From contig CAKTWE010000012.1 of assembly GCA_934630385.1 (NCBI GenBank), forward strand, positions 1-38,434: DNA of 38,434 bases, in the 5' to 3' direction. A program made the position numbers and the translations under genes. Under the pieces are notes generated by a model. That model searched no databases. It worked only from the letters and a program-made list of their open reading frames with translations, and had not been told where the DNA came from. Positions 36,899-38,434 of this stretch are shown piece after piece; positions within the stretch are counted from its first letter, which is position 1; every line of letters starts with the position of its first letter. This DNA comes from an uncultured Collinsella sp. Its GTDB lineage: Bacteria > Actinomycetota > Coriobacteriia > Coriobacteriales > Coriobacteriaceae.

Positions 36899-37787
36899 CC
36901 CCAAAAAACGCAGCGGATTGGGTCGTGGATTGAGCGCACTGGTATCCGAAGCAGAATATGAAACCGGTGGGACGTCTTCTGCACCGACTTCCGATACCAA
37001 GCTGCCTATCGAAGATATTGTTCCCAATCCGAATCAGCCTCGAATTCATTTCAATGAAACTGAACTTCGCGAGCTAAGTGAGTCTATCCAGGAACACGGT
37101 GTTTTACAGCCGCTCTTGGTTCGTAAGCATGGCAACGGCTATGAAATCATTGCTGGCGAGCGTCGCTATCAGGCATCCAAACTGGCAGGCCTTGAGGAGC
37201 TGCCGGTCATCATTAAGGAAGTTAATGATGAGGAGATGCTTGCACTCGCGCTGATTGAAAACCTTCAGCGTTCTGACCTCAACCCTGTCGAAGAGGCTAA
37301 GGGATATCGACAGCTCATCGATGCGAGCGGTATGACTCAGGAAGCCTTGTCAAAGGCTGTCAGCAAGTCTCGCTCTGCAATTACCAATTCGTTGCGCCTG
37401 CTTGATCTTCCGGAGGTAGTTCAGCAGATGATATTCGAAGGCAAGCTGACTGCTGGTCATGCTCGTGCAATTCTTGCGGTTCCGTATGAAGATGCACGCA
37501 TTAAGCTTGCTGAGAAGGTTATTGCAGAGGGTTTGTCTGTCCGTGCGACAGAAAATCTTGCCCCACTGTTTTCTGCCGGAGAGACGCCTAAAACACCTCG
37601 CCCTGCAACGCCTCGGTCTTTTAAGAAAGCTGCACGCGTTTTGCGTCAAGTGTTTAACACGAACGTTCGCGTCAAGAGCTCGCGCGGTAAGAATAAAATC
37701 GAGATTGAGTTTAAGGATGAGGAAGAGCTCTCTCGAATTCTTGGTGAAATGATTCAAGTTGATCAAGGAGGTCAGGATGAAGAGTAA
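36891..37787 (+). CDS. parB: chromosome partitioning protein ParB (Spo0J)
   Basis: ParB binds parS and uses CTP to clamp and spread on DNA. The basic N-terminus PKKRSGLGRGLSALV is the ParA-stimulating region. The CTP-binding part has VPNPNQPRIHF, LLVRKHGNGYEIIAGERRYQAS and LIENLQRSDLNPVEEAKGY. The helix-turn-helix is MTQEALSKAVSKSRSAITNSLRLL. The C-terminal ~75 residues include a KSSRGKNKIEIEF dimer domain. The start is GTG at 36891 inside parA. The small membrane protein gene overlaps its end by 11 bp. Confidence 0.97.
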   Translation: MPSPKKRSGLGRGLSALVSEAEYETGGTSSAPTSDTKLPIEDIVPNPNQPRIHFNETELRELSESIQEHGVLQPLLVRKHGNGYEIIAGERRYQASKLAGLEELPVIIKEVNDEEMLALALIENLQRSDLNPVEEAKGYRQLIDASGMTQEALSKAVSKSRSAITNSLRLLDLPEVVQQMIFEGKLTAGHARAILAVPYEDARIKLAEKVIAEGLSVRATENLAPLFSAGETPKTPRPATPRSFKKAARVLRQVFNTNVRVKSSRGKNKIEIEFKDEEELSRILGEMIQVDQGGQDEE

Positions 37788-38031
37788 AGTTCTGACTGCT
37801 CTTGCTTTGGCTGCAACTGTAGCAGTTGGTGCATTTGCAGGATTTAGGGTTGCAACAGATGATGAATTGCGTGGGCGTTTGCTTCGTGGAGCGCAGGATA
37901 TTGTCGATACATCCAAAAAGAAAATGGATGTTATGACTGAGGATGTCGCTATGCGTACAGCTCAGATAACCAAGAATCCCAAGATTAATCAAGATTGGGT
38001 TAATCATCAATGGGAAAATGTAGGCTTTTAG
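37777..38031 (+). CDS. small membrane-anchored protein coupled to parB
   Basis: An 84-residue protein with a single N-terminal hydrophobic segment (VLTALALAATVAVGAFAGF) and a charged, probably helical rest (LRGRLLRGAQDIVDTSKKKMDVM). The ATG at 37777 follows AAGGAGG and overlaps the last 11 bases of parB, so the two are translationally coupled. It resembles YtxH-type small proteins in layout but no conserved motif was recognised. Its tie to ParAB suggests a link between the origin complex and the membrane, which is inference only. A terminator follows. Confidence 0.8.
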   Translation: MKSKVLTALALAATVAVGAFAGFRVATDDELRGRLLRGAQDIVDTSKKKMDVMTEDVAMRTAQITKNPKINQDWVNHQWENVGF

Positions 38032-38058
38032 GTACCTAACAATTACTAGCCTTTTTTG

Positions 38059-38100
38059 AAGGGGTCCTTGTCTGAACGCCAGAACAGGGACCCCTTATTT
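38059..38100 (+). terminator. terminator of the parAB operon
   Basis: aaggggtcc/ggacccctt with further weak inner pairing, followed by attt. It lies about 28 bp after the last gene. Confidence 0.8.
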
Positions 38101-38153
38101 GTTGCGAAAAAGTTGTTGAACAATTGCGCGATGCGAATTAGCGGTAGATATGA

Positions 38154-38189
38154 AATAGCCCCGGTTGCAATTAAGCAACCGGGGCTATT
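38154..38189 (-). terminator. rlmN terminator
   Basis: A perfect 15-bp stem aatagccccggttgc with its complement and a 6-nt loop. On the minus strand it ends in TATTTC. It lies about 36 bp after the rlmN stop. Confidence 0.8.
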
Positions 38190-38192
38190 CGA

Positions 38193-38208
38193 TGTTTCAC
38201 ATGAAACG
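38193..38208. promoter_or_regulatory. degenerate parS between rlmN and its terminator
   Basis: TGTTTCACATGAAACG matches the parS consensus at 14 of 16 positions; the two changes are in the centre (A for G) and the last base. It may be a weak ParB site. Confidence 0.55.
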
Positions 38209-38224
38209 TTTGGGTTGGTCTCCC

Positions 38225-38434
38225 CTACGCGTTCTTCTGAACCTTGAAACGCTGCTTGAGTTGGCCACAAGCAGCATCGATATCGTTGCCACGAGAGTTA
38301 CGGATTGTGGTCTCAATACCACGGGACTCAAGACGACGTTGAAGGTCTTCAACCTTATGGATCGGCGACGGCTTGAGAGGACTGCCCTCGATATCGTTAA
38401 GCTGAATCAGGTTAACGTGGCACAGCGTGCCCTC
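38225..38434 (-). CDS. rlmN: 23S rRNA/tRNA adenine-C2 methyltransferase, C-terminal part
   Basis: Only the last 69 codons are in the window. RlmN is a radical-SAM enzyme that methylates A2503 of 23S rRNA and A37 of some tRNAs. The visible part reads LCHVNLIQLNDIEGSPLKPS, then LESRGIETTIRNSRG and NDIDAACGQLKQRF, the conserved RlmN ending with the catalytic-loop cysteine (AACGQL). The radical-SAM CxxxCxxC cluster lies beyond the right edge. Its transcription converges on the parAB operon. Confidence 0.93.
   Translation of the reverse strand, partial: EGTLCHVNLIQLNDIEGSPLKPSPIHKVEDLQRRLESRGIETTIRNSRGNDIDAACGQLKQRFKVQKNA

Overview
This 38.4 kb window is a bacterial chromosome segment around the replication origin. 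It carries dnaA, dnaN, recF, gyrB, gyrA, rpmH, rnpA, yidC, jag, rsmG, parA and parB, with three perfect parS sites. GC-rich coding sequence, acidic extensions on several housekeeping proteins, the gyrA–tRNA-Ile/Ala neighbourhood and a two-gene SpaA-type pilus locus suggest a high-GC Gram-positive bacterium, most likely an Actinomycetota of the Coriobacteriia (Collinsella-like). The genus is inferred from protein style and gene order; no database comparison was possible.

Layout. At 1–8.6 kb, all on the minus strand, are a truncated ABC exporter, a purD–Nudix pair, purA, dnaB, and the rpsF–ssb–rpsR–rplI operon. At 9.1–9.4 kb there are two tRNA-Ser genes on the plus strand, with a reversed tRNA-Ser 3' fragment and strong palindromes after them. 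At 9.6–11.6 kb (plus) are a TRIC/UPF0126 channel and a secreted bactofilin-like membrane protein. At 11.7–17.1 kb (minus) is a lower-GC, mosaic pilus operon: a 1234-residue adhesin ending in LPAAG and a pilin ending in MPSTG, with no sortase in the window. Matching palindromic repeats bracket this locus. At 17.5–20.9 kb are typA and a three-gene operon with a DUF151/BFN nuclease. At 21.0–21.4 kb are tRNA-Ile, tRNA-Ala and a second tRNA-Ile, next to a 136-bp element with perfect 34-bp inverted arms.

The origin. gyrA, gyrB, a DUF721 gene, recF, dnaN, dnaA and an unusual ATPase/P-Q-Y-rich/winged-helix gene run on the minus strand from 21.7 to 32.65 kb. rpmH, rnpA, yidD, yidC, jag, rsmG, parA, parB and a small membrane protein gene run on the plus strand from 33.0 to 38.0 kb. 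The divergence point at 32,655–32,999 holds repeated TTTTCAACA-type candidate DnaA boxes and an AT-rich stretch, so it is the best oriC candidate. rlmN enters from the right edge on the minus strand.

How it works together. The core genes cover initiation (DnaA), elongation (DnaB, SSB, DnaN), topology (gyrase), repair (RecF) and segregation (ParAB-parS). The most unusual gene is the GHKL-ATPase/low-complexity/winged-helix protein placed between the putative oriC and dnaA, 15 bp from dnaA and probably co-transcribed with it. Other items worth attention are the long palindromic element, the sortase-less pilus locus between repeats, the exact 39-bp spacing of the parS sites, and a degenerate parS inside dnaA.
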